A stretch of 64,000 nucleotides of DNA from Lewinella sp041392765. Its GTDB lineage: Bacteria; Bacteroidota; Bacteroidia; Chitinophagales; Saprospiraceae. Shown here one piece after another: positions 9,181 through 19,782 of this stretch. Location: positions 14,827-78,826 of the forward strand of contig JAWKLL010000026.1 in assembly GCA_041392765.1 (NCBI GenBank), written 5' to 3'. How positions within the stretch are numbered: the first letter of the stretch is position 1; each line of letters starts with the position of its first letter. Both the position numbers and the translations under genes were made by a program. The notes under the pieces were generated by a model. That model ran no database searches. It was not told where the DNA came from and was given only the letters and a program-made list of their open reading frames with translations.

Positions 9181-9310
9181 GAGACGGGAAAAAAATAAGT
9201 GATCCCATTTTTGGCTTGGCTTTATGCACTAAGCGTAGGAATACTTGCACGAAGCGTGTGTATAAAGACGAGCCTTCAGAAAAAATGGGATCAGTTATTT
9301 CCGTCAAATT
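9181..9310. repeat. Repeat A3, full-length palindromic element
   Basis: About 130 bp. The left arm GACGGGAAAAAAATAAGTGA, followed by TCCCATTTTT, and the right arm, AAAAATGGGATCAG then TTATTTCCGTCAAATT, are inverted copies. Inside lie GGCTTGGCTTTATGCACTAA and its near-inverse. The copy at 60671-60799 is almost identical, and 28383-28514 is the same element inverted. It carries no ORF and fills the gap upstream of the haloperoxidase gene. Confidence 0.85.
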
Positions 9311-9427
9311 ACTTAGTATATCACTGCTGTTACTATTGCAATTTTAATATCTGTATTTGTTGCGACGATTTCTTGTCCGGATGTTGTTAAACACGAACGA
9401 TACCTAAACTCTTCCCACCGTAAATTG

Positions 9428-9435
9428 TAACTTTG
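9428..9435 (+). promoter_or_regulatory. -7 box TAACTTTG of the haloperoxidase-like gene
   Basis: Exact match to the Bacteroidota primary-sigma consensus TAnnTTTG, 24 bases before ATG 9460. The alternative upstream TTG start at 9433 lies inside this box, so 9460 is preferred. Confidence 0.65.
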
Positions 9436-9459
9436 CAGTCCAGTACAAGTCAATTCGCT

Positions 9460-12400
9460 ATGAACAAGCATTTAATTCTTCTCTTTTGGGTAATTATTGG
9501 GTGGATGGCTACCAGTCAACCCCTTTGGTCGCAACACTCCGTGGCACAGCGTTGGAACGAAGAGGTACTGCATGCCATACGCAATGATTTTGCACGCCCC
9601 ACTGTGCACGCCCGCAACCTCTTCCATACGTCTATGGCGATGTATGATTTGTGGGCTGTTTATGACGAAGAAGCAACGCCTTTGTTTATAGGGCAAACCT
9701 TTAATGGCTTTAACTGCCCGTTAGTATCGTTTCCCCAGCCTGCCGACATTGAGGCGGCAAGGACAGAGGCCATCAGCTACGCCATGTATCGTTTGATTGC
9801 GCACCGCTTCCAAAATTCACCCGGCGCCGCCAGCATTTACAGCCACATCAACGCCCTGATGCAGGAGCTGGGCTATAATTCCACCTTTAATAGCACTGAC
9901 TATACCGATGGTTCGCCAGCAGCCTTGGGCAACTATTTGGCAGCACAAATCATCGCTTACGGTTTCCAAGATGGCGCCAATGAGCAATTAGGCTATGCCA
10001 ACCAGTTCTATGAACCCGTCAACGATCCGCTCATTGTCGCACTGCCCGGCAACCCAAACATTACCGACTACAACCGCTGGCAACCCTTGACACTCAGTGT
10101 CTTTATCGACCAAAGCGGCAATGTTTTTCCGGGTGCAACCCCACCTTTCCTTAGCCCTGAATGGGGGCATGTTGCACCGTTTTCCCTCACTCCTGATGAC
10201 TTAACGGTTTACCAACGGGATGGTGATTTCTACCCCGTTTATCACGACCCAGGGCCGCCGCCGCTTTTAGACCCCTTCTCCGGCACTGGTACTTCGGATG
10301 AATATATGTGGAACTTCGGATTAGTAGCCGCTTGGTCTTCCCATCTCTCTCCTGACGATGGTGTGCTTTGGGATATTTCGCCCGCCAGCCTTGGCAATAT
10401 TTCCGTAGATCAGTACCCAACCACACTGGAAGGGCTGCGAGATTTTTACGACTTAGTGAATGGTGGGGATGTTGGCCAAGGTCACGCGCTGAACCCCAAA
10501 ACTGGCCAACCCTACGCCCCTCAAATCGTTCCTCGAGGCGACTATGCCCGCATCTTAGCAGAGTTCTGGGCAGACGGCCCTGATTCCGAAACACCGCCTG
10601 GCCATTGGTTTACCATCCTTAACTCTGTGAATGACCACCCCGAACTGGTGAAAAAATTCGGTGGCCAAGGAGAAACCCTCGACGATTTAGAATGGGATGT
10701 CAAATGCTACCTCGCATTGGGTGGCGGCATGCACGATGTGGCTATTTCCGTTTGGGGTATCAAAGGTTGGTACGATTATCTACGCCCTGTATCTGCTATA
10801 CGCGCTATGGCCGATTTGGGGCAGAGTACCTCCACCGCCTTGCCATCCTACCACCCGGGGGGCATACAACTCATTGATGGGCTGATAGAAGTGGTGGCCG
10901 TCGGCGACCCATTGGCGGGTTTTAATAATGCCAATGTAGGCAAAATCAAGCTGAAAGCTTGGCGCGGGCCTGATTTTGTATCCATTCCTGAAATTCAGGA
11001 AGCAGGTGTAGATTGGATATTGGCGGAGAACTGGTGGCCCTACCAGCGTCCTACCTTTGTATCACCCAATTTTGCAGGGTACGTATCTGGTCACTCTACT
11101 TATTCGCGGGCGGCTGCCGAAATTCTAACGGCCATCACTGGCGATCCTTTCTTCCCCGGCGGCATGGGCGAATTTGAAGCCCCCATGAACGAGTTCCTCG
11201 TGTTTGAAGATGGCCCCAGCATGGATATTACCCTGCAATGGGCTACTTATCGCGATGCTTCCGACCAGTGTAGCTTATCGCGGATATGGGGAGGTATTCA
11301 CCCTCCTTGCGACGATATTCCGGGCAGGCTCATTGGCATCGATATTGGCTTGGAGGCTTTCAATAAAGCCAGAGATCTTTTCTATAAAGATGAAGACAAC
11401 GACGGTTTTTATAGCTATGAAGACTGCGATGATTCCGACAATACGATCTATCCGGGTGCACCCGAAATTTGCGATGAAAAAGATAATAATTGTGACGGCA
11501 ATACCGACGAGGGTGTGCAACTGACCTTCTTTGCCGATAATGATATGGATGGCTTCGGCGACCCTGCATTGCCCCTTTTGGCTTGTAGCCAACCCGACGG
11601 CTATGCAAACAATGCGGATGATTGTAATGACAACAACCACTTGGAATTCCCCGGACAAGTCTGGTATTTCGACGTGGACTCAGATGGTTTTGGCGACGGC
11701 ACCACCGTAATTGCTTGCTTGCGACCCACCAATGCCTACCTGCCCCAAGAATTGATGGATATTGATACCGATTGCAACGATTTGGATGCGAGTATTTCTC
11801 CTGACGGAATGGAAGTCTGCGACGGTATCGACAACAATTGTGATGGCAATATTGATGAAAACCTACTGATCTTCACTTGGTTTCAAGATGCCGATGGTGA
11901 CGGGTTTGGTAACCCTAATGTGGTTGGATACCTGTATGACTACACCACCCACCGGTTTGTAGCCGACGATACGGATTGCAACGACAGCCAGGCTGCCATC
12001 CACCCTGATGCTGAAGAGATTTGCGATGGTATCGACAATAACTGCGATGGGAATATTGATGAAAACCTGTCGCTTTTCACATGGTTCCAAGATGCCGACG
12101 GAGATGGGTTTGGCAATCCTAATGTTTGGTTGGATACTTGCCTGTTAATTCCCGGTGCAGGATTTACCGACAACGACCTTGATTGCGATGACACCAACGC
12201 ATCTATCTTCCCGGATGCTCCAGAAATTGCCGACAACGGAATCGATGAGGATTGGCGGCACGGATCTTTATTTGGCCCCAAACTTTTCCCAACCCTTTCC
12301 GGCAAACGGTTACTATCCACCTAAATTATTCCGGCGATGCCGATATAGCGGTCTATAACGCATTCGGGCAGTTGGTGCAACGAGTGGAAACGGTTTGGCT

Positions 12401-12515
12401 AGTGAATGAATATACCCTAAATATGGGAGATGCCAGCCCAGGTGTTTATTGGATTCGGATAACAACGGATGGCAACACGAAAGAATTATTGACAACTAGT
12501 GTGTTGAAAATATAA
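9460..12515 (+). CDS. Secreted vanadium-haloperoxidase-like (PAP2) protein with MopE repeats and T9SS domain
   Basis: About 1018 aa after joining. Signal peptide MNKHLILLFWVIIGW ... QPLWSQ. The first 640 residues show the vanadium-haloperoxidase/PAP2 signature: KGWYDYLRP (about 435-443, Lys and Arg for vanadate), SGHST (about 543, catalytic His) and SRIWGGIHPPCDD (about 607-619, Arg and His). Residues about 644-930 hold at least four metal-binding MopE-type repeats (DADGDGFGNP ... DCND ... EICDGIDNNCDGNIDE). The end is a type IX sorting domain (LFPNPFRQTV ... SPGVYWIRI). A frameshift at about 12291-12297 separates the sorting domain from the rest. Two missing bases near 11923 and 11958 cancel out inside one repeat. 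Oxidation of halides or only phosphatase activity cannot be told from sequence. Confidence 0.87.
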
Positions 12516-12634
12516 AAAGGCCCGACTTCCCCCAGATGCCGGAACCTTATGCTATCGTGTTTGACAATAGTACCCGCTATACGGAAGTAGGAAGGGAGGT
12601 TGCGAATTTTATTATTTTTTTATAATATATCAAC

Positions 12635-13561
12635 ATGAACCCAGATGACATCAAGCATCGGATTTCGGCGGAGGCTTATCGGCTGGGTTTTCAATATGTG
12701 GGTGTCGCCAAGGCTGGTTTTATGGAAGAAGAAGCCCGCCGTTTAGAGGACTGGCTCAACAAAGGCTACCACGGGAAATGCACTACATGGCCAACCATTT
12801 CGATAAGCGCGTTGACCCTACCTTGCTAGTACCAGGTGCGAAAACGGTTATCAGCCTGTTGTTCAACTACCACCACCCTGAACGTCAACATGATAACCAA
12901 GCCCCCAAAATAAGCCAATACGCCTACGGAGAGGACTATCATTTCATTATCAAAGACAAGCTCAAAAGCCTGTTCCAGTTTATACAAGATGAAGTAGGGG
13001 CGGTGGAAGGCCGCGTTTTTGTAGATTCGGCACCCGTCATGGAACGCGATTGGGCGCGGAGAGCGGGTAACGGCTGGATGGGTAAGCACACCTTGCTCAT
13101 TCACCCCAAAGCGGGATCGTGGTTTTTTAGCAGAAATCATCAGCGACCTCGACTTGCCTGCCGACCCACCGCTTAAAGACTATTGCGGCACCTGCACCCG
13201 CTGTATAACAGCTTGCCCAACCGATGCCATCGCACCCGAAGGCTATAGTGTGGATGGCAGCAAATGTATCTCCTACCTGACCATAGAACTCAAGGAGGCC
13301 ATTCCCGAAAGTTTCAAAGGAAAAATGGACAACTGGATGTTTGGGTGCGATGTTTGCCAACAAGTATGCCCCTGGAATCGCTTTGCCACCCCCCATGCCG
13401 AAGAGCGCCTACTCCCCCACCCCGATCTCTTAGCGATGGAAGAACGCGAGTGGCAAGACCTCACCGAAGAAACCTTCCGAAAAGTATTCCAAAAATCAGC
13501 CGTCAAACGCACCAAATATCAAGGACTGATGCGGAATATCCATTTTTTGAAGGAGCCATAG
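12635..13561 (+). CDS. queG: Epoxyqueuosine reductase QueG (two frameshifts)
   Basis: About 308 aa after joining three frames. QueG reduces epoxyqueuosine to queuosine in tRNA wobble position 34, using cobalamin and two 4Fe-4S clusters. Seen: the N-terminal HRISAEAYRLGFQYVGVAKAG, the HYMANHFDKRVDPTLLVPG segment, RVFVDSAPVMERDWARRAG with the catalytic aspartate, and the ferredoxin-like cysteines CGTCTRCITACP and CDVCQQVCPWN. Frames change near 12776 and near 13125, where GGTTTTTTAG suggests homopolymer errors. The conserved order of all motifs argues for a working gene in the organism. An AT-rich leader (12604-12634) precedes the start. Confidence 0.92.
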
Positions 13562-13587
13562 TACGACATTGGAAGGTGCACGATGGC

Positions 13588-13622
13588 ACGTTTACGAATC
13601 CTACAACAGGATTCGTAAACGT
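13588..13622. terminator. Perfect 15-bp hairpin between convergent genes
   Basis: ACGTTTACGAATCCT and its exact inverse flank a 5-base loop. It lies between the ends of queG (plus) and the S46 peptidase (minus), so it can act as a shared terminator, although no T-run follows. Parts of the same word (ACGTTTACGAATCCT) recur at 31150-31167, so it is also a dispersed repeat. Confidence 0.55.
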
Positions 13623-13636
13623 AGCATCGTAAAAAA

Positions 13637-15810
13637 TTATCGTTTAGGATGCACCAAGGTCATTTCATCAATCAAGCGGTTAGCTCCAGCAAACTTGTCG
13701 ATGATAAAAGAACGTAGCGCACATCCACCATGATATTCCGGCATATACTAGCATCGTAGTTGATATCACTCATGGTGCCGTGCCAAGTACGGTCGAAGTT
13801 CAAGCCTATCAGGTTGCCGTGTGCATCAATGGCAGGGCTACCGCTATTACCACCCGTGGTGTGGTTCGACCCCAAAAACAAACAGGCATACGCCCCTGCT
13901 TGTCGGCATAAGGCCGTATTCTTTTTCCTCGTGCAACTCAATCAACCTACTCGGCAAGTCGAATTCGTAATCACCTGGTATGTATTTCGCAATCACGCCA
14001 TCTAAATAAGTAGCATGATTGAATTGCAACGTATCTCCAACGTTATACCCTTGTACTTTACCATAAGTAACACGCAAGGTACTATTGGCATCCGGGTAAA
14101 AGCTTTATTGGGAAAAGCCGCCATCAGTGCGGCCATGTACTCGCGTTGCAGTTGCTCAATTTCTGCATTCACCTCGTTGTAAGGGGCAAAAACGGCCTTT
14201 TCGGAAAAATCCAGAATGCCCTGCACCATTTGCCAAGCATAATCTCCTTCCAACTGCTGGAAAAAACCTTCTGGGTTCTGCGCCAATATTTTCATCGCCA
14301 CATCGGGTTTCGTTAGAAAGGACTTTTCATACAGTACATCCATCAATACCTTGAGGTTTCCTCCTGCAAAATCAGTTGATCTTTTGCATAGGGTGCCACA
14401 TGATCCGCCTGTATAGATTGAAAATAAATGCCCATTAATGCCAGGGCTATCTCCTTGTCGATAGCTGCATTGTAATCTTTATAAAAATCAGTCAGGCGCT
14501 GTTCAAGACCCGGCAACTGTTTTTTCAACTCCTCTACGCCGTTGTTCTTGTAAATATTGACATACCGTTTTAGGGAATTGGCCATACGGAACAACTCTAC
14601 GTTGTAGCACATGATTTCCGTAATGTAATCGCGGCTTTGTGCGTAGGCATCTATCTTGGCATACAAGACATCGAATCGAGGCAGGATGTAGCCATAGCGT
14701 TGTTGTAAATCAGGACTAGCCATCAATGCTTTCGTAAAATCTGTTTCAAAAGCTTTTTTCCGGCCAATACCATCGGTTGCTTCAACCCCCTGCGATTCTC
14801 CAATCCATTTTTTCCAAGCGTTGGCAATACGCGCCTGCTTTAGCATATTGGATGCGTGCTTCAGGGTTGTTGCGCATGGCTTTATCCAGAATAGCAAGTG
14901 ATTTATCGCGGATACCTATACGAATAGGATTCAAGCGATTGACGCGCTGATCAACGGCTACAGCAGGCAGGTACTCATCGGTACGCCCGGAAAGCCGAAA
15001 ACCAAGGTAAAATCCTGGGGTTCTACACCATCTAAACTTACGGGCAAGTGATGACGTGGCTGAAAAGGCACATTATCAGGGCTGTAATCGGCAGGTTTGC
15101 CATCTGGTGCTGCGTATATCCTGAACAAGGAAAAATCTCCCGTGTGACGCGGCCATTCCCAGTTGTCGGTATCTGCTCCGAATTTACCAATGCTAGGAAG
15201 GCGCCCCCACCAAGCGAACGTCGTTGTAGGTCTCGGTAACGAATAAGAAATATTGGTTGCCATGAAAAAATGGGCGAACCAGCACATCCTGCCACGTTTC
15301 TTTTGCCGCCGCTTCTTTGGCTACCTTCAGGTTTTTCTCTATCAATTGTTGGCGTTCCTTCTTATCCATATTGTTAGTAACGCCATCTAAAACGGTTTTC
15401 GTCACATCGTCGATGCGCACGATAAAGGTTACGAAAAGCCCCGGGTTGGGTAGCTCATCCGCTAAGGAACGCGCCCAAAATCCATCTTGCAAATAATTAT
15501 GCTCCAAGGAAGAATGGTTCTGTACTTGTTCGTATCCGCAGTGGTGATTGGTCAGCACCAACCCTTGAGAAGAAATAACTTCTCCTGTACAAAAACCGCC
15601 AAAATGAACAATGGCATCCTTTAGGCTACCGGCATTGACCGAATAAATATCCTCGGCGGTCATTTTCATGCCCATCGCCTGCATATCGGCCTCATTCAAC
15701 TGCCCCAAGAGTAAGGGAATCCACATCCCTTCGCCTGCATATCCACGCAATAGACAGCCTAAAGTAAAAATCAAGGTAAAAAACCGACGTAAAAAACTGT
15801 GATTCATCAT
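13637..15810 (-). CDS. S46 family dipeptidyl-peptidase (DPP7/DPP11-like), heavily frameshifted
   Basis: About 720 aa over at least seven one-base shifts. S46 enzymes are periplasmic serine dipeptidyl-peptidases that feed on peptides. Seen: a signal peptide, EGMWIPLLLGQLNEADM, the His box LTNHHCGYEQ, the Asp region GADTDNWEWPRHTGDF, and the Ser box TTGGNSGSPAI with the catalytic serine. The pieces join near 15200, 14990, 14843, 14358, 14103, 13915 and 13710, and the last frame ends IDKFAGANRLIDE ... VHPKR with TAA at 13637. No residue was seen at the S1 determinant that would separate DPP7 from DPP11. All catalytic motifs are retained, so dense indels in the assembly are likelier than decay, but a pseudogene cannot be excluded. 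Confidence 0.85.
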
Positions 15811-15851
15811 GTATATTATGTTTTTTGGTATTGAACCCGAATGAACAACGT

Positions 15852-16012
15852 AAGTACTTGGATAAATTAATGCAACTTTTCAATCTGGTAGGTTTTGTTT
15901 TCAGCCAAGGCAAAAAACGTAGGCGCAGAGGTGCTGCGGCGAGGCTTTTTAACGCGGGATGAAAGCAAAAGATGCCGAATGCAAAGGTGTAATTAATTTT
16001 GTCCAAGTACTT
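15852..16012. repeat. Palindromic repeat with terminal AAGTACTTGGA inverted arms
   Basis: A 161-bp segment bounded by AAGTACTTGGATAAATTAAT and, at the other end, the near-inverse ATTAATTTTGTCCAAGTACTT (one or two gaps). It lies between the start of the S46 gene and the pnp terminator. Only one copy occurs in the window. A MITE-like element is the simplest reading. Confidence 0.6.
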
Positions 16013-16102
16013 ATGCCCTCAAAATTAGTACAAAATTGCCATTATTGAAGGCACAAAGGGCTGATAGTGGGCAATTTGGCAAATCCATCATCAGTAGTTA
16101 TA

Positions 16103-16142
16103 AATAAAAAATCCCCGGAAACAATTGAATGTCCCGGGGATT
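16103..16142 (-). terminator. Rho-independent terminator of pnp
   Basis: On the minus strand AATCCCCGGG and CCGGGGATT pair around a loop of about 15 bases and run into TTTTTTATTTA. It lies about 30 bases after the pnp stop codon. Confidence 0.85.
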
Positions 16143-16173
16143 ATGTGGTTTCTCAACAAAAACTTGTTGAATA

Positions 16174-18450
16174 TTATCTTCTGCGATCACCGCCACGATC
16201 ACCGCCACGGCCACCGCCGCCACCACGACGATCACCACCACCGCCTCTGCGATCCCGGTCGCCACCACCTCTGCGGTCGCCACCGTCGCCTTGGCCGGGT
16301 TGAGGCATTTCATCGTAGGTGCCATCTGCACGCGGAATCAACGCTTTGCGCGACAAGCGCATCTTGCCTGTGCGGTCGTCAATCTCAATCAGTTTCACTC
16401 TTACTACATCGCCTTCTTGGAACTCGTCTTCCACATTTTCAATGCGAGAGTGGCTGATTTCGGAAACGTGCAGCAAGCCGCTACGTCCGTGGAAATCAAC
16501 AAACACACCATAAGGCATAATGGTCTTGACCACCGCGTCGTAAGCATCGCCCAATTTCGGCATGAAAGCAATGCGGTTGATAGCCGCTACTGCCTTGTCG
16601 ATGGCTTCTTTATTGCTGCTGGCAATGCTCACCACACCATAGTTATCGACTTCTTCAATATTGATAACGGTGCCTGTTTCAGCTTGCAGCTCCTGAACGA
16701 CCTTACCACCAGGTCCGATAACGGCACCGATAAAGGATTTCTCTATGCGGACTTGTACAATACGAGGTGCATGAGGCTTGAGATCTTCACGGGGTTGTTC
16801 AATCTCCTTGGCCATTTCATTCAGGATATGGAGGCGGCCATCGCGCGCTTGCTCCAATGCCTTGATAAGCTGCTCATAAGGCAAACCATCGATTTTGATG
16901 TCCATTTGGCAACCAGTGATACCATTGCGAGTACCTGTCACCTTGAAGTCCATATCGCCCAAGGCATCCTCATCACCTAAGATGTCAGAAAGGATAGCAA
17001 AACGCTTACCATCTGAAATCATACCCATCGCAATACCGGATACGGGTGCCTTGATCTGAATACCACCATCCATCAAAGCCAACGTGCCTGCACATACCGT
17101 AGCCATGGAAGAAGAGCCGTTCGACTCTAGTACGTCACTCACGATACGCACGGTGTAAGGAAGTTCCGCTGGCAACACCTGCCTGAGCGAGCGACCTGCC
17201 AAGTTAGCGTGGCCTACCTCACGGCGGCCAGGTCCCCGCATAGGCTTCACTTCCCCTACGCTGTAAGGGGGGAAGTTGTAGTGCAGGATAAAACCATCGT
17301 ATTCTAGTTTTTGCGCCTTGTCCACCATCACCTTATCGGTTTTGGTACCCAATGTAAGGGAGGTAAGACTCTGTGTTTCACCACGGGTAAAGATAGAAGA
17401 GCCGTGAGCAGCCGGCAAGTAGCCTACTTCACACCAAATCGGGCGAATATCCGCAGCAAGACGGCCATCCAAGCGGACACCCTCTGCTAATACCATCTCG
17501 CGCACGACTTCTTTTTGCAGCTTGTCGAAATATTCGGAAAGCGTACCACTGTTTTCTGCCATCCACTCTTCGCCTTTCTCTTCGAGGAGTTTGGCTTTCA
17601 TGGCTTCTTTCACCTCTTTAAAGCCGTTTTTGCTGGCGGACTTGTCTAAAGCGCCTTTGGCAATTTTGTAAATGCCTTCTTTGCATTCCTTTTTCACCAA
17701 TTCTTTCAGCTCGGTATTCTCAGCTGCTGGCTCAAAAGTACGTTTTACCAAGGCTTTTTCGCCTACCAACTTAGCCAGTTCCAATTGCGCTTGGCACTGA
17801 ACTTTGATAGCCTCATGGCCTATTTTGATAGCTTCCACTAAAGATGCTTCATCACATTCTTTGGCTTCGCCTTCCACCATCATCACGTTTTCCATAGTAG
17901 CCGCGATCACGATGTCCAAATCAGCATTTGCCAACTCGCTGTAGTTGGGATTGATGCGGTATTCGCCGTCAATGCGAGCCACGCGCACCTCTGAGATAGG
18001 CCCTGCAAAAGGAATATTGGAAACCGCCAAAGCAGCACTGGCAGCCAAGCCCGTGAAGGCATCAGGTGGCACATCTGCATCGGCAGAAATCAGGTTGATG
18101 ATAACCTGCGTTTCATTCATATACCCATCGGGGAATAGCGGGCGAATAGCCCTGTCCACCAAACGAGAAACCAATACTTCATAGTCAGACAGTTTGGTTT
18201 CCCTGCGGAAGAAGTTGCCTGGAATACGGCCTGCTGCGGCGAATTTCTCTTGATAATCCACAGAAAGAGGGAAGAAATTCTGTCCTTCTTTCATCTCTGG
18301 TGCAGACACAACGGAGCAGAAAAGCATGGTGTTCCCCATGCGAACGACTACGGAACCGTCGGCCTGTGTGGCCAATTTACCGGTTTCGATAACCACCTCG
18401 CGCCCGTCAGGCAATTGAAAGGAGGTAGTGATAGGATTTTTTTGTCCCAT
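16174..18450 (-). CDS. pnp: Polyribonucleotide nucleotidyltransferase (PNPase)
   Basis: A 758-aa 3'-5' phosphorolytic exoribonuclease of the RNA degradosome. Seen in order: two RNase PH domains (the first opening at GREVVIETGKLATQADGSV, the second with RLDGRLAADIRPIWCE), KH domain (RIEKSFIGAVIGPGGKVVQE), S1 domain (YGVFVDFHGRSGLLHVSEIS), and a long RGG-type tail rich in Asp, Arg and Gly. A longer frame starts at 18495, but ATG 18450 (MGQKNPITTSFQLPDG) matches the family start. It follows rpsO by about 200 bases with a hairpin between, the usual rpsO-pnp arrangement. The ORF is intact. Confidence 0.97.
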   Translation of the reverse strand: MGQKNPITTSFQLPDGREVVIETGKLATQADGSVVVRMGNTMLFCSVVSAPEMKEGQNFFPLSVDYQEKFAAAGRIPGNFFRRETKLSDYEVLVSRLVDRAIRPLFPDGYMNETQVIINLISADADVPPDAFTGLAASAALAVSNIPFAGPISEVRVARIDGEYRINPNYSELANADLDIVIAATMENVMMVEGEAKECDEASLVEAIKIGHEAIKVQCQAQLELAKLVGEKALVKRTFEPAAENTELKELVKKECKEGIYKIAKGALDKSASKNGFKEVKEAMKAKLLEEKGEEWMAENSGTLSEYFDKLQKEVVREMVLAEGVRLDGRLAADIRPIWCEVGYLPAAHGSSIFTRGETQSLTSLTLGTKTDKVMVDKAQKLEYDGFILHYNFPPYSVGEVKPMRGPGRREVGHANLAGRSLRQVLPAELPYTVRIVSDVLESNGSSSMATVCAGTLALMDGGIQIKAPVSGIAMGMISDGKRFAILSDILGDEDALGDMDFKVTGTRNGITGCQMDIKIDGLPYEQLIKALEQARDGRLHILNEMAKEIEQPREDLKPHAPRIVQVRIEKSFIGAVIGPGGKVVQELQAETGTVINIEEVDNYGVVSIASSNKEAIDKAVAAINRIAFMPKLGDAYDAVVKTIMPYGVFVDFHGRSGLLHVSEISHSRIENVEDEFQEGDVVRVKLIEIDDRTGKMRLSRKALIPRADGTYDEMPQPGQGDGGDRRGGGDRDRRGGGGDRRGGGGGRGGDRGGDRRR

Positions 18451-18589
18451 AAAATAAGGTTGAGCGCAACTACATCGGATAATCGACGCGCCCAAATAGT
18501 ACCTGTCACCAAGCGCGTAATGATAGCTAAAAGTAGTCGCAGTGAAAAAAACGAAATGCTATTAGGAGTTATATAAATATACTCCTTTA

Positions 18590-18634
18590 GTAAAAACGAG
18601 GAAAGCACTACCCTGCAAGAGAGGAGTGCTTTCC
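18590..18634 (-). terminator. Terminator/attenuator between rpsO and pnp
   Basis: Minus strand: GGAAAGCACT, 15 bases, AGTGCTTTCC, then TCGTTTTTAC. The perfect 10-bp stem lies 15 bases after the rpsO stop and ahead of pnp, so it probably ends or attenuates rpsO transcripts. Confidence 0.75.
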
Positions 18635-18649
18635 AGTAATCTTATACGA

Positions 18650-18925
18650 TTATTTACGGATACCCAGCTTCTCGATAAGGGCACGATACCCCTGAATATC
18701 TTTTTTAGCCAAGTATTGGAGTAACTGCTTACGGCGGCCAACCATTGTCAGCAACGCCTTGCGGCAAGCGTGGTCTTTGCGGTGTTCCTTGAGGTGGTCG
18801 CTCAACTCCTTGATACGGTAGGTGAACAATGCAATCTGTGCCTCTGTAGCACCGGAATTTGTTTCAGAACCGCCGTATTCACGGAAGATTTCTGCTTTCT
18901 TTTCTTTGGAAAGATAAACTGCCAT
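18650..18925 (-). CDS. rpsO: 30S ribosomal protein S15
   Basis: 91 aa, full length for S15. The family core is clear: GATEAQIALFTYRIKELSDH, LKEHRKDHACRKALL and VGRRKQLLQYL ... YRALIEKLGIRK. It binds 16S rRNA helices h20-h22 early in 30S assembly. It sits upstream of pnp as in most bacteria. Confidence 0.98.
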   Translation of the reverse strand: MAVYLSKEKKAEIFREYGGSETNSGATEAQIALFTYRIKELSDHLKEHRKDHACRKALLTMVGRRKQLLQYLAKKDIQGYRALIEKLGIRK

Positions 18926-19336
18926 GTTGTCAAATTAAGCCATTAGTGATCACGAAAATCAGTTATAGCCGTTGTAAAAAAATGAATAAACAAGCCACTT
19001 TTAGCTTGCGAGTGCAAGGTACGAATATTTTGTTTCATTCCAACTGATAATGTGAAAGTTTTTTGGGGTAACATCGCAGATGGAATCTGCTATTTCAGCA
19101 CATATCTAAAATTCTCCAATCTACCATCGATACTTCCAATACACAACAAGCAGAGATCGGCTGCACCTACCTGCCGTGCGTAATACAGGCTGGCTTTACC
19201 CCTTAAATGTCACAAAACATACTTGCTTCCGCTCAACCATGAAAATATAGATATAGGTTTATTAGCAAAAAAAATACGCTTAGCGAAAACCTAAATCCTA
19301 TTGTATTGTTGAAAAGAGAATAAAAATAGTATTACT
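18926..19336. other. AT-rich divergent intergenic region
   Basis: About 410 bases between rpsO (leftward) and the small lipoprotein gene (rightward). It must hold both promoters, but I see no perfect TAnnTTTG box, no member of the repeat families and no protein-like ORF. Confidence 0.5.
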
Positions 19337-19765
19337 ATGATAAATAATTGCAAAGCTTTCTTCCTGTTTTTATCTTTTTGTTCAATAGCAATTCTTGCCT
19401 GCGATCAGGATGACGATGTAAGCCCTAATAGCAATGACCCTCAAGCAGTATCGTCAGTTTTAGCCTCTGATAACGAATGGATTATCACTCTTTTTACCGA
19501 TGATGGGGAGAATGAAACGTACTATTTTGAATCGTACCGTTTCAATTTTGATCTTGATGGTAGTGTTGTAGCAACGGGTAACAATGATATAGTCACTGGA
19601 ACTTACTCTGTTTTCCGTGATGACGGAAGAGTGGAACTAAAGATGAGCTTCCCAAACATCCAATATTTTGACGAGCTCAATGATGATTGGTACTTCATTT
19701 CAATGGATCAAAACGTAGTACGGTTTGATGACGATGGAGATAGATTGGAATTTCAAAAACAGTAA
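19337..19765 (+). CDS. Small lipoprotein of lipocalin-like type
   Basis: 142 aa. Lipobox IAILAC with the modified Cys at about 22, followed by an Asp-rich linker (DQDDDVSPNSND), which in Bacteroidota often directs lipoproteins outward. The rest is short beta strands: WIITLFTDDG, YRFNFDLDGSVVA, GTYSVFRDDGRVELKMSF and LNDDWYFISMD, a pattern resembling lipocalin-like domains in this phylum. It starts an apparent two-gene unit with the outer-membrane barrel gene 17 bases downstream. Function unknown; the domain call is by pattern only. Confidence 0.6.
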   Translation: MINNCKAFFLFLSFCSIAILACDQDDDVSPNSNDPQAVSSVLASDNEWIITLFTDDGENETYYFESYRFNFDLDGSVVATGNNDIVTGTYSVFRDDGRVELKMSFPNIQYFDELNDDWYFISMDQNVVRFDDDGDRLEFQKQ

Positions 19766-19782
19766 CTTTCAAACTACGAACA

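Noticed and set aside
9433..9459. Upstream TTG start for the haloperoxidase-like gene
   Set aside because: It falls inside the -7 box; ATG 9460 starts the signal peptide directly.
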